A stretch of 36,953 bases of DNA from an uncultured Peptococcaceae bacterium (GTDB lineage: Bacteria > Bacillota > Peptococcia > Peptococcales > Peptococcaceae). The position numbers and the translations under genes were made by a program. The stretch spans positions 1-36,953 of the forward strand of contig CATJSX010000080.1 of the NCBI GenBank assembly GCA_949743265.1, given 5' to 3'. Positions 31,148-36,953 of this stretch are shown here, piece after piece; position 1 is the first letter of the stretch, and every line of letters begins with the position of its first letter. Below the pieces are notes generated by a model. The model did no database searches, was not told where the DNA came from, and worked only from the letters and a program-made list of their open reading frames with translations.

Positions 31148-31223
31148 TCATTTTTGTCAAGTTTCCTTGACAAAAATGAGTATAGCATGGAGGGGATATT
31201 TTGTCAAGGGAACTTGACAAAAT
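31148..31223 (-). promoter_or_regulatory. Autoregulated promoter with two perfect palindromic operators
   Basis: Operator A: 14-bp arms, 31148-31161 with 31166-31179. Operator B: 11-bp arms, 31198-31208 with 31213-31223. Both contain TTTTGTCAAG-N4-CTTGACAAAA, and their centres are 47 bp apart. The minus-strand promoter lies between and within them: TTGACA (31202-31207) inside operator B, 17 bp, then TATACT (31179-31184) touching operator A. Repressor binding would block it completely. Confidence 0.88.
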
Positions 31224-31317
31224 GCTCTTAAAAAGTAATAGTACAACGCTGCATGGCCTAGAGAATTGTCGGGTTGGTGCTTTCTTATACGTAAGAATAT
31301 CACTTAAAAGTGCGTAC

Positions 31318-31345
31318 TTGACTGCTAAAAAATTCCACTTATAAT
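31318..31345 (+). promoter_or_regulatory. Promoter of the flavodoxin-family gene pair
   Basis: TTGACT (31318-31323) and TATAAT (31340-31345) with 16-bp spacing. A perfect 12-bp palindrome, CACTTAAAAGTG (31301-31312), lies just upstream of the -35 and could be an activator site. Confidence 0.65.
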
Positions 31346-31397
31346 AATGAATGGGGACAAAAAAGAATTATAGTAGAAAGAAAGGGGATTTTTGATC

Positions 31398-31943
31398 ATG
31401 GGTAAAAAAGTTATTGTGATTACCGGAAGTCCAAGAAAAGAAGGGAACAGTTTAGCGATGACAGAAGCCTTTATTGAAGCTGCTAACCAAAAAGGGCATA
31501 CTGTTACAAGGTTTGACGCTGCTTTTGCTAATGTTGGCGGTTGTCATGCTTGCGAAACTTGCTATCAAACAGGAAAACCTTGCACTTTTGATGATGATTT
31601 CAATAAAATTGCGCCGGAGATTTTGGCGGCGGATGTTGTTGTTTTTTCTATGCCTGTTTATTGGTATTCCATTCCAGCGCAAATTAAAAATGTTATTGAT
31701 AAACTCTTTTCTTTTGTTGTTGGACAGAAAAATATTGCCGACAAAGAATGTGCGCTGATAGCTTGTTGTGAAGAAGACGATTTATCTGTGTTTGACGGCG
31801 TGCGTTTACCGATTGAGCGTTCTGCGGCTTTGCTTAAATGGCGTATGATTGGCGAAGTATTGATTCCCGGAGTACTTAATGTTGGTGATATTGGAAGAAC
31901 TGACGGTTGTCAAAAAGCTGCTGAATTGGCAGAGCGCTTTTAA
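31398..31943 (+). CDS. Flavodoxin-family NAD(P)H-dependent oxidoreductase with Fe-S-type Cys motif
   Basis: A 181-residue flavodoxin-like FMN protein. ITGSPRKEGNS at about 7-17 binds the FMN phosphate, and SMPVYWYSIPAQIKNVIDKL (about 84-103) is the typical dimer/FMN segment. Between them CHACETCYQTGKPC gives CX2CX2CX6C, which fits the compact cluster motif of iron-sulfur flavoproteins (Isf). A [4Fe-4S] cluster is therefore possible, though not certain. Such proteins move electrons in anaerobes or reduce quinones or oxidants. The ATG at 31398 is used rather than the TTG at 31392. The next gene, of the same family, follows after 12 nt. Confidence 0.85.
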   Translation: MGKKVIVITGSPRKEGNSLAMTEAFIEAANQKGHTVTRFDAAFANVGGCHACETCYQTGKPCTFDDDFNKIAPEILAADVVVFSMPVYWYSIPAQIKNVIDKLFSFVVGQKNIADKECALIACCEEDDLSVFDGVRLPIERSAALLKWRMIGEVLIPGVLNVGDIGRTDGCQKAAELAERF

Positions 31944-31955
31944 GGAGAGGAAAAT

Positions 31956-32504
31956 ATGAGCAAGAAAATCATGATTTTAAATGGGAGTCCTCGCAAAAAA
32001 GGAAATACCACCGCCTTAACAGCTGCTTTTACCAAGGGTGCTATAGAAGCGGGGAACCAAGTAAATGAATTTTTTCTCGGCGAAATGACGATAGGCGGAT
32101 GCAAAGGTTGTTTTGGCGGTGGAAAAAATATTGGCAGCCCTTGTGTGCAAAAAGACGACATGGACAAGATTTATCCCATTTATCAAGAAGCGGATGTTGT
32201 GGTGCTTGCTTCGCCGCTATATTATTGGACCATCAGCGGACAGTTGAAGACCGCCTTTGACAGACTTTTTGCCGTAGCGGAATGTGATGCAAATTATCGC
32301 AATCCACCCAAAGAGATAGTATTGATAATGGCGGCAGAAGGATATGGTTTTGAAGAAAGTGAGTTTTGGTATGATCGTCTTGAAAAACATCTTGGCTGGC
32401 AAAATCTTGGCAAGATTCTTTGCGGCGGCGTGATGGAAATTGGCGATATAGCTGGGCATGAAAAATTAAAAGAAGCGCATATATTGGGCGCTTCTATTGG
32501 ATAA
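31956..32504 (+). CDS. Flavodoxin-family NAD(P)H-dependent oxidoreductase
   Basis: A 182-residue relative of the gene just upstream: ILNGSPRKKGNTTALT at the start, and LASPLYYWTISGQLKTAFDRL at about 87-107. The Cys motif is reduced (CKGC, then one Cys nine residues later), so an Fe-S cluster is less likely than in its neighbour. AAGGAGAGG precedes the ATG. The two genes form an operon from the promoter at 31318-31345 and end at a long terminator. Likely an FMN-dependent reductase of quinones or other small oxidants. The exact substrate is unknown. Confidence 0.85.
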   Translation: MSKKIMILNGSPRKKGNTTALTAAFTKGAIEAGNQVNEFFLGEMTIGGCKGCFGGGKNIGSPCVQKDDMDKIYPIYQEADVVVLASPLYYWTISGQLKTAFDRLFAVAECDANYRNPPKEIVLIMAAEGYGFEESEFWYDRLEKHLGWQNLGKILCGGVMEIGDIAGHEKLKEAHILGASIG

Positions 32505-32521
32505 AAATTTTTTAAAATAAC

Positions 32522-32589
32522 AGGCTTCAAGTATTTTTTGTGTTGATGTTTTGGACATTTACATTCAAAAATGCTTGAAGTCTGTTTTT
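32522..32589 (+). terminator. Terminator of the flavodoxin-family operon
   Basis: A 17-bp stem with two wobble-type pairs (32522-32538 with 32567-32583), 28-nt loop, followed by five T at 32585-32589. Confidence 0.85.
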
Positions 32590-32743
32590 GTTATACGTAG
32601 TTTCTCTAGTGATAAAATATCATTATCGCGGAAAGTGAAAAAATTTGCTTTTTTGAGGGACAATTTATTGAAGGATATATTAAAATAGGATTGTACAAAA
32701 ATTTTGCACTACAATTTGTGATAATAAACGATGGGGGTTATTT

Positions 32744-33928
32744 ATGCTAAGTTTAACAAAGATGTTGACAGGCGACGTGTATTATGGTGATGAATTACGC
32801 TATAGCGAAAAATCCAAAAATCAACGGCATGGTGTTAGTGAAGGGCGCGGACCGGTGGTTGCTTGGAATTATACTAGGACATGCAATTTAAAGTGCGTGC
32901 ATTGCTATTCCAACTCGGAGGCAAAAGCCTACGATAATGAATTAACAACAGATGAAGCCTTGGCGCTTATCGATCAGTTAGCGGATTTTAAAGTGCCGGT
33001 TATTTTGTTTTCCGGTGGGGAGCCGTTGATGCGGCAAGATTTTTTCACTTTGGCGCAACATGCCAAAGAAAAAGGCATTAGACCGACATTATCGACTAAT
33101 GGTACGCTAATTACGCCGGAAATTGCCCAGAAGCTCAAAGATGTTGGCGTTGGTTACGTAGGAATTAGTTTGGACGGTTTGCGTTCGGTAAATGACCGCT
33201 TTCGTGGCGTTGAAGGCGCTTTTGATCGTGCTATGCAGGGGATTCGCAACTGTCGGGCTGTTGGGCAACGAGTAGGACTGCGTTTTACTATTAACAAAAA
33301 CAACTTTAATGATGTGGGTGCTATTTTAGATTTGATGGAAACGGAAGAAATTGACCGCATCTGTTTTTATCATCTGGTTTACTCTGGACGAGGCAACGCC
33401 ATTGTTCACGATGATTTGAATCATGAAGAAACCCGTCAGGTAATGGATTTGATTATTGAGCGGGTAGAAGATTTTCATCGACGGGGATTAAAAAAAGAAG
33501 TGCTGACAGTGGATAATCATGTTGATGGCGTTTATTTGTATTTGAAATACAAAGATAAAGATCCTCAACGGGCACAGTACATTTATCAACTTCTAAGTAC
33601 GAATGGCGGCAATCGTTCGGGCATTGCTTTTGCTAATATTGACAATGAGGGCAATGTTCATCCTGATCAATTTACGCAGCACCACACGTTTGGCAATATC
33701 CGAGACCGTTCTTTCCAAGAAATTTGGATGGATGAAACCAACCCGTTGATGAAAGGGTTGAAGAATCGTAAGGGGTTATTACAAGGGCGTTGTCAAAATT
33801 GTGTGTGGCTTGACGTTTGCAACGGCAATTTCCGAGCTAGAGGAGAAGCAGTGACAGGTGATATTTGGGGATTTGATCCAGCATGTTATTTGACGGACGC
33901 AGAGTGTGCCGTGGAACGACCGGAGTAA
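32744..33928 (+). CDS. nirJ1: Radical SAM protein NirJ1 / AhbC-type (siroheme-dependent heme synthesis)
   Basis: A 394-residue radical SAM protein. The N-terminus (LTGDVYYGDELRYSEKS, then GRGPVVAWNYTRTCNLKC) is characteristic of the NirJ1/AhbC group. The SAM cluster Cys are 47, 51 and 54 (CNLKCVHC), FSGGEPL follows, and the C-terminal SPASM/Twitch-like region has CQNCVWLDVC and a last Cys in DPACYL. In the alternative heme pathway AhbC removes the acetate side chains of 12,18-didecarboxysiroheme to give Fe-coproporphyrin III. The NirJ name comes from heme d1 synthesis, but no other nir genes are here. The next genes encode the NirJ2-type protein and both siroheme decarboxylase subunits, with short gaps, so heme b is the more likely end product. 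Confidence 0.88.
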   Translation: MLSLTKMLTGDVYYGDELRYSEKSKNQRHGVSEGRGPVVAWNYTRTCNLKCVHCYSNSEAKAYDNELTTDEALALIDQLADFKVPVILFSGGEPLMRQDFFTLAQHAKEKGIRPTLSTNGTLITPEIAQKLKDVGVGYVGISLDGLRSVNDRFRGVEGAFDRAMQGIRNCRAVGQRVGLRFTINKNNFNDVGAILDLMETEEIDRICFYHLVYSGRGNAIVHDDLNHEETRQVMDLIIERVEDFHRRGLKKEVLTVDNHVDGVYLYLKYKDKDPQRAQYIYQLLSTNGGNRSGIAFANIDNEGNVHPDQFTQHHTFGNIRDRSFQEIWMDETNPLMKGLKNRKGLLQGRCQNCVWLDVCNGNFRARGEAVTGDIWGFDPACYLTDAECAVERPE

Positions 33929-33946
33929 AAAAAGGAGGGTTTGTTT

Positions 33947-34936
33947 GTGATCATTTCATGGAATACGACCAATAAGTGTAATATGTTTTGTGATCATTGT
34001 TATCGGGAATCAGGCAAAGAAGCCGGCGGCGAATTGACCACTGCTGAAGGCAAAAAGTTGATTGAAGAAATTGCTAGAGCGGGTTTTAAAATCATGATTT
34101 TTAGCGGTGGCGAGCCGTTAATGCGAGATGATATTGAAGAATTGATTGCTTATGCTAAAACACAAGGTTTGCGTCCTGTTTTGGGGACTAATGGATCGTT
34201 GATTACTGAAAAAGTAGCACATCAGTTAAAAGCTGCCGGACTAATGGGAGCAGGCATTAGTTTAGATAGTTTGGATAAAGTGAAACATGATCGTTTGCGT
34301 AAATTGGATCATGCTTGGGATTTGGCAGTAGAAGGCATGAAAAATTGCCACAAAGCCGGATTAGGTTTTCAAATTCATACGACGGTGATGGATTGGAACC
34401 AACATGAGGTAGAATCACTGACCGATTTTGCGGTGGAAATGGGAGCAGTTGCACACCATATTTTCTTTTTGGTACCTACTGGACGAGGCGAAAAAATTGT
34501 CGATCAAGCATTAAAGAGAGAGGATTATGAAAATCTTTTGATACGCATTATGACCAAAGCGAAAGAAGTGCCTATTGAAATTAAGCCGACTTGTGCGCCT
34601 CAATTTATGCGGGTAGCGGAACAGCTGGGATTAAATTTGCGTTTTGGCAAAGGCTGTTTGGCTGGTACTAGTTATTGTATTATTGGTCCTAAAGGCGATG
34701 TACAACCCTGCGCTTATATGAAAATGGCCATTGGCAATGTTAAGGAAACGCCTTTTGATGTCATTTGGGCGGAAAGCCCTGTTTTTCAAACGCTGCGTAC
34801 GGCAGCATATTCGGGCTTGTGCGGTCAGTGTGGTTATCAAGCGAAATGCGGCGGCTGCCGCGCAAGAGCCGCTTATTATCACGAAGGAGATTATATGAGC
34901 GAAGATCCTTTGTGCATTTTGCAGCAGAATTCCTAA
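33947..34936 (+). CDS. nirJ2: Radical SAM protein NirJ2 / AhbD-type (putative heme synthase)
   Basis: A 329-residue radical SAM protein. The GTG at 33947 is the start because AGGAGG lies 8 nt before it and the family begins with IISWNTTNxCN. The cluster Cys are 11, 15 and 18 (CNMFCDHC), then FSGGEPL. The C-terminal half is Cys-rich (CAPQF, GKGC, SYC, QPC, then CGQCGYQAKCGGCRA and a last Cys), enough for an auxiliary cluster. AhbD oxidatively decarboxylates the two propionates of Fe-coproporphyrin III to vinyls, giving heme b. NirJ2 proteins in Firmicutes are usually proposed for this step by context. It begins 18 nt after nirJ1 and precedes ahbA by 10 nt. Confidence 0.85.
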   Translation: MIISWNTTNKCNMFCDHCYRESGKEAGGELTTAEGKKLIEEIARAGFKIMIFSGGEPLMRDDIEELIAYAKTQGLRPVLGTNGSLITEKVAHQLKAAGLMGAGISLDSLDKVKHDRLRKLDHAWDLAVEGMKNCHKAGLGFQIHTTVMDWNQHEVESLTDFAVEMGAVAHHIFFLVPTGRGEKIVDQALKREDYENLLIRIMTKAKEVPIEIKPTCAPQFMRVAEQLGLNLRFGKGCLAGTSYCIIGPKGDVQPCAYMKMAIGNVKETPFDVIWAESPVFQTLRTAAYSGLCGQCGYQAKCGGCRARAAYYHEGDYMSEDPLCILQQNS

Positions 34937-34946
34937 GGAGGCGTTT

Positions 34947-35408
34947 ATGTATCAATTAGAAGCGGTGGATAAAGCTATCTTGATGATCTTGCAGAAAGGA
35001 ATCCCTTTTGATTCACGTCCGTATTTTGCTATTGGACAAGCGGTTGGTTTGACGGAGCAGGAAGTGATTGAACGAATCAAACGTATGAAAGAAGAACAGA
35101 TTATTCGACGGATGAGCGGCTTTTTTAATTCTCGCAATCTAGGCTATACGTCTGTTTTGTGCGCTGTTTCGGTAGCTGAAGAAAATATTGCTCAAGCTGC
35201 TGAACTCATCAATAGCTATGCGGGGGTCACCCATAATTATGTTCGAGATCATCAGTACAATTTATGGTTTACTTTGATCGCTGCTGGTGAAACAGCGCGG
35301 GAAAACATTCTTGACGAAATAGAGTCTAGTCCTTATGTAGACAAAATGCTGCGCTTGTATACTAATCGGCGTTTTAAAATCAATGTGACCTTTGATTTGG
35401 AGGTGTAA
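34947..35408 (+). CDS. ahbA: Siroheme decarboxylase subunit, AhbA (Lrp/AsnC-like)
   Basis: A 153-residue protein with an Lrp/AsnC-like fold: an N-terminal winged HTH (about 5-62) and a C-terminal RAM-like domain containing VTHNYVRDHQYNLWFTL, the conserved heme-binding/catalytic segment of AhbA/AhbB/NirD-type proteins. It is an enzyme subunit rather than a regulator. With AhbB it decarboxylates siroheme at C12 and C18 to 12,18-didecarboxysiroheme. AAGGAGG lies just upstream. It is followed by ahbB after 3 nt, supporting a stoichiometric complex. Confidence 0.88.
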   Translation: MYQLEAVDKAILMILQKGIPFDSRPYFAIGQAVGLTEQEVIERIKRMKEEQIIRRMSGFFNSRNLGYTSVLCAVSVAEENIAQAAELINSYAGVTHNYVRDHQYNLWFTLIAAGETARENILDEIESSPYVDKMLRLYTNRRFKINVTFDLEV

Positions 35409-35411
35409 AGA

Positions 35412-35882
35412 TTGCTGAGTCCATTGCAAATAGAGATTGTGCGAGCTTTACAAAATGATTTGCCGCTGGTGCCAGAGCCATATAAAGTATTAGCTGATGG
35501 TCTGGGTATTTCTGAAGAAACGTTTTTAAACGAAATGAAAGTGCTGCAGCAGGCAGGGTGTTTAAAACGAATTTCTATAGCGCTGCGGCACAACAATGTG
35601 GGCTATACTATCAATTCTATGATTGTTTGGGATGTGCCAGAAGAGCGAGTAAACGAAGTCGGTGAAAAATTGGCGGCGCATGAACGTGTTACGCATTGCT
35701 ATGACCGCAATAAAGCACCAGATTTTGACTACAATTTGTATTCGATGGTTCATGCGGTAAGTGAGGCTGATTACCAACAGCTTGTCATGGAATTGCAAGA
35801 ATTAGTTAAGCCGGTCAAATTTGCTGAGTTAAAAACATTGGCAGAGCTAAAGAAAATAGGGATGAAGTATTTTATGGAGTAA
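35412..35882 (+). CDS. ahbB: Siroheme decarboxylase subunit, AhbB (Lrp/AsnC-like)
   Basis: A 156-residue partner of AhbA with the same two-domain layout: HTH at about 5-60 with GCLKRISIALRHNNVGYTIN, then VTHCYDRNKAPDFDYNLYSMVH, the AhbB form of the conserved segment. The start is TTG, six nt after GGAGGTG at the end of ahbA. It is the last gene of the four-gene heme cluster and is followed by a terminator at 35903-35937. The enzymes that make siroheme itself are not in this window. Confidence 0.88.
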   Translation: MLSPLQIEIVRALQNDLPLVPEPYKVLADGLGISEETFLNEMKVLQQAGCLKRISIALRHNNVGYTINSMIVWDVPEERVNEVGEKLAAHERVTHCYDRNKAPDFDYNLYSMVHAVSEADYQQLVMELQELVKPVKFAELKTLAELKKIGMKYFME

Positions 35883-35902
35883 TGCAAATTACCATTTATA
35901 AG

Positions 35903-35937
35903 ATCGGCTGTAAACTTTTTGCTTTCAGCCGATTTTT
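35903..35937 (+). terminator. Terminator of the heme cluster
   Basis: A perfect 8-bp stem (35903-35910 with 35926-35933) followed by T to 35937. Confidence 0.85.
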
Positions 35938-36143
35938 GTATCATTAAAGCTATACATATGAGTTTTTAAAATAAGGATAACTTTTAAATCATGTGTATAT
36001 TCGACGATATATGGAGGGAGATACACAAAACGAAAGTAAGCAAAATTTTGGCGCTTTTGATTGTTTTGAAGCGGCTGGAGAAAAAATGTTTTGTCAGTTT
36101 GCCTGCTTTTTTATCGTTAGTTCAACGGTTTGTTTTTAAAGAG

Positions 36144-36169
36144 CCAGTTTAGTTCTCTACTGGTTTTTT
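36144..36169 (+). terminator. Short stem with six T before smpB
   Basis: A 5-bp stem, CCAGT (36144-36148) with ACTGG (36159-36163), followed by six T. It lies in the 35938-36232 gap, which otherwise holds only two overlapping open frames of about 42 codons (about 36011-36151). Neither has a start codon properly placed after the GGAGGGAG at 36013-36020. Confidence 0.5.
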
Positions 36170-36232
36170 AAGTTAAGATATGATATATTAAATTCATCGA
36201 ATGATATTTGGTGATAAAGGTGAGAGGATAAA

Positions 36233-36691
36233 ATGAAAATAATAGCGGAAAACCGCAAGGCAAGACATGACTATATTATTTTAGAAACCTATGAAGCAGG
36301 CATTGAATTAAAAGGTGCAGAAGTTAAATCCATGCGGGCAGGCAAAGCTAATCTGAAAGATAGTTTTGCTAATATTAGAGATGGCGAGTTGTTTCTGTAT
36401 GGCATGCATGTCAGCGCCTATGAACAAGGCAATACCTTTGAAAAGCAAGATCCATTGCGTACGCGAAAACTTTTGATGCATAAAAAAGAAATTATGCGTC
36501 TGTTAGGTAAGCTGAAGGAACAAGGATTAACGTTGGTGCCGTTGAAACTCTATTTTAAACAAGATAAGATTAAAGTTGAATTAGGATTGGCTAAAGGGAA
36601 AAAACTTTATGATAAAAGAGAAGCGGCAGAAGAAAAAAGCGCTAAACGAGAAATAGATCGTGCCATAAAAGAACGCAGCAGAAGTATTTAA
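36233..36691 (+). CDS. smpB: SsrA-binding protein SmpB
   Basis: A 152-residue Smp[43 protein letters not shown] is at the start, then [20 protein letters not shown], and a basic C-terminal tail with [10 protein letters not shown] that folds in the ribosome's mRNA channel. With tmRNA it rescues ribosomes stalled on mRNAs without a stop codon. GTGAGAGG precedes the ATG. tmRNA (ssrA) is often close to smpB; none is seen inside the window, but a consensus promoter lies 220 bp downstream at the edge. Confidence 0.96.
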   Translation: MKIIAENRKARHDYIILETYEAGIELKGAEVKSMRAGKANLKDSFANIRDGELFLYGMHVSAYEQGNTFEKQDPLRTRKLLMHKKEIMRLLGKLKEQGLTLVPLKLYFKQDKIKVELGLAKGKKLYDKREAAEEKSAKREIDRAIKERSRSI

Positions 36692-36705
36692 AGTGAGGGT
36701 CTAAA

Positions 36706-36867
36706 ATGAAAATGATTCGTAAAGTGTATTTGGCACAAAAACGTAAAGAAAGCATACGTTATTTACGGCATATTGGTTTGGCTTATGTTGTGGCAGCAGT
36801 ATTAGCTGCTGTACTCAAAATTTGGGATAAATCAGAGAAAAAGGAAGAAAAAGTGACGTTAAATTGA
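36706..36867 (+). CDS. Small single-pass membrane protein, unknown function
   Basis: A 53-residue protein with a basic N-terminus (MKMIRKVYLAQKRKESIRYLR), one membrane segment (about 23-40, IGLAYVVAAVLAAVLKIW) and a charged Lys/Glu tail. GTGAGGG precedes the ATG. It starts 14 nt after smpB and is probably cotranscribed with it. No family is recognised. The positive-inside rule predicts a cytosolic N-terminus. Confidence 0.6.
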   Translation: MKMIRKVYLAQKRKESIRYLRHIGLAYVVAAVLAAVLKIWDKSEKKEEKVTLN

Positions 36868-36907
36868 AAAAAGTAGAAAAAAGAATAAAGAAAATGCAAA
36901 AAAGGTA

Positions 36908-36936
36908 TTGACAAAAGGTGGAGAAAGAAGTAAGAT
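36908..36936 (+). promoter_or_regulatory. Consensus promoter reading out of the window
   Basis: A perfect TTGACA (36908-36913), 17 bp, then TAAGAT (36931-36936), preceded by an A-rich stretch. The strength and A-rich upstream element suggest a stable-RNA or other highly expressed unit beyond 36953. Confidence 0.6.
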
Positions 36937-36953
36937 AAGCAGCGTTGTCGGTC

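Noticed and set aside
36011-36151. Two overlapping open frames of about 42 codons before smpB
   Set aside because: A GGAGGGAG stretch is present, but no start codon is at a usable distance in the better frame, and the ATG of the other frame precedes that site.
1-36953. CRISPR array, tRNA or rRNA genes
   Set aside because: No regularly spaced repeats, no cloverleaf-like sequence ending in the usual T-arm, and no rRNA-like sequence were seen in the window.

Overview
The window looks like a low-GC, Gram-positive-type chromosome with strong AGGAGG ribosome sites. It is most likely from a gut-associated member of the Negativicutes or a close Firmicutes relative. The reasons are the paired NirJ1/NirJ2 radical SAM genes with two AhbA/AhbB-type genes, a YlmC/YmxH-family protein, a DUF6440 protein and Tn916-type accessory genes. 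The genus cannot be fixed from the sequence alone.

Left part (1-14.6 kb), mostly housekeeping. It starts with a decayed tyrosine recombinase, then trmL, a small membrane protein, a YlmC/YmxH protein, a DUF6440 protein, topB, pckA, a methionine operon (O-acetylhomoserine sulfhydrylase plus homoserine O-acetyltransferase), dinB, an ECF sigma factor with its zinc-finger anti-sigma factor, and a 677-residue phosphodiesterase-family protein. The methionine operon has a long leader. It holds a well-placed promoter, a 42-codon ORF with a Met-Met-Cys-Leu-Cys-Met-Met run, a terminator, and a segment able to pair with the terminator's 3' arm. This has the layout of a translation-coupled attenuator.

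Middle (15-18.8 kb): a GNAT acetyltransferase, then a three-gene unit (HSL-type alpha/beta hydrolase, condensation-domain-like acyltransferase, DUF6320 membrane protein) closed by a strong terminator.

Accessory region (about 19.0-26.2 kb). A helD-like gene is cut after about 107 codons. It is followed by Tn916-type cargo: a MATE exporter behind two tandem terminators, a Cys-rich KTR protein, an orf7-like sigma factor and an orf8-like HTH protein, with no int or xis in view. Next come a Xre/ImmA pair with three 16-bp operators and divergent promoters, a DUF3892 gene with a 41-residue basic peptide gene, and a RiPP cassette: a 41-residue precursor with three ACGX repeats, a radical SAM/SPASM enzyme and a nitroreductase-family protein.

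Right part (26.6-36.95 kb): a second phosphodiesterase paralogous to the one at 12.5-14.6 kb, a DASS (SLC13) carboxylate transporter, a Xre/membrane-protein pair with two perfect palindromic operators, two flavodoxin-family reductases, and a four-gene cluster for siroheme-dependent heme synthesis (nirJ1/ahbC-like, nirJ2/ahbD-like, ahbA, ahbB). It ends with smpB, a small membrane protein and a consensus promoter pointing out of the window.
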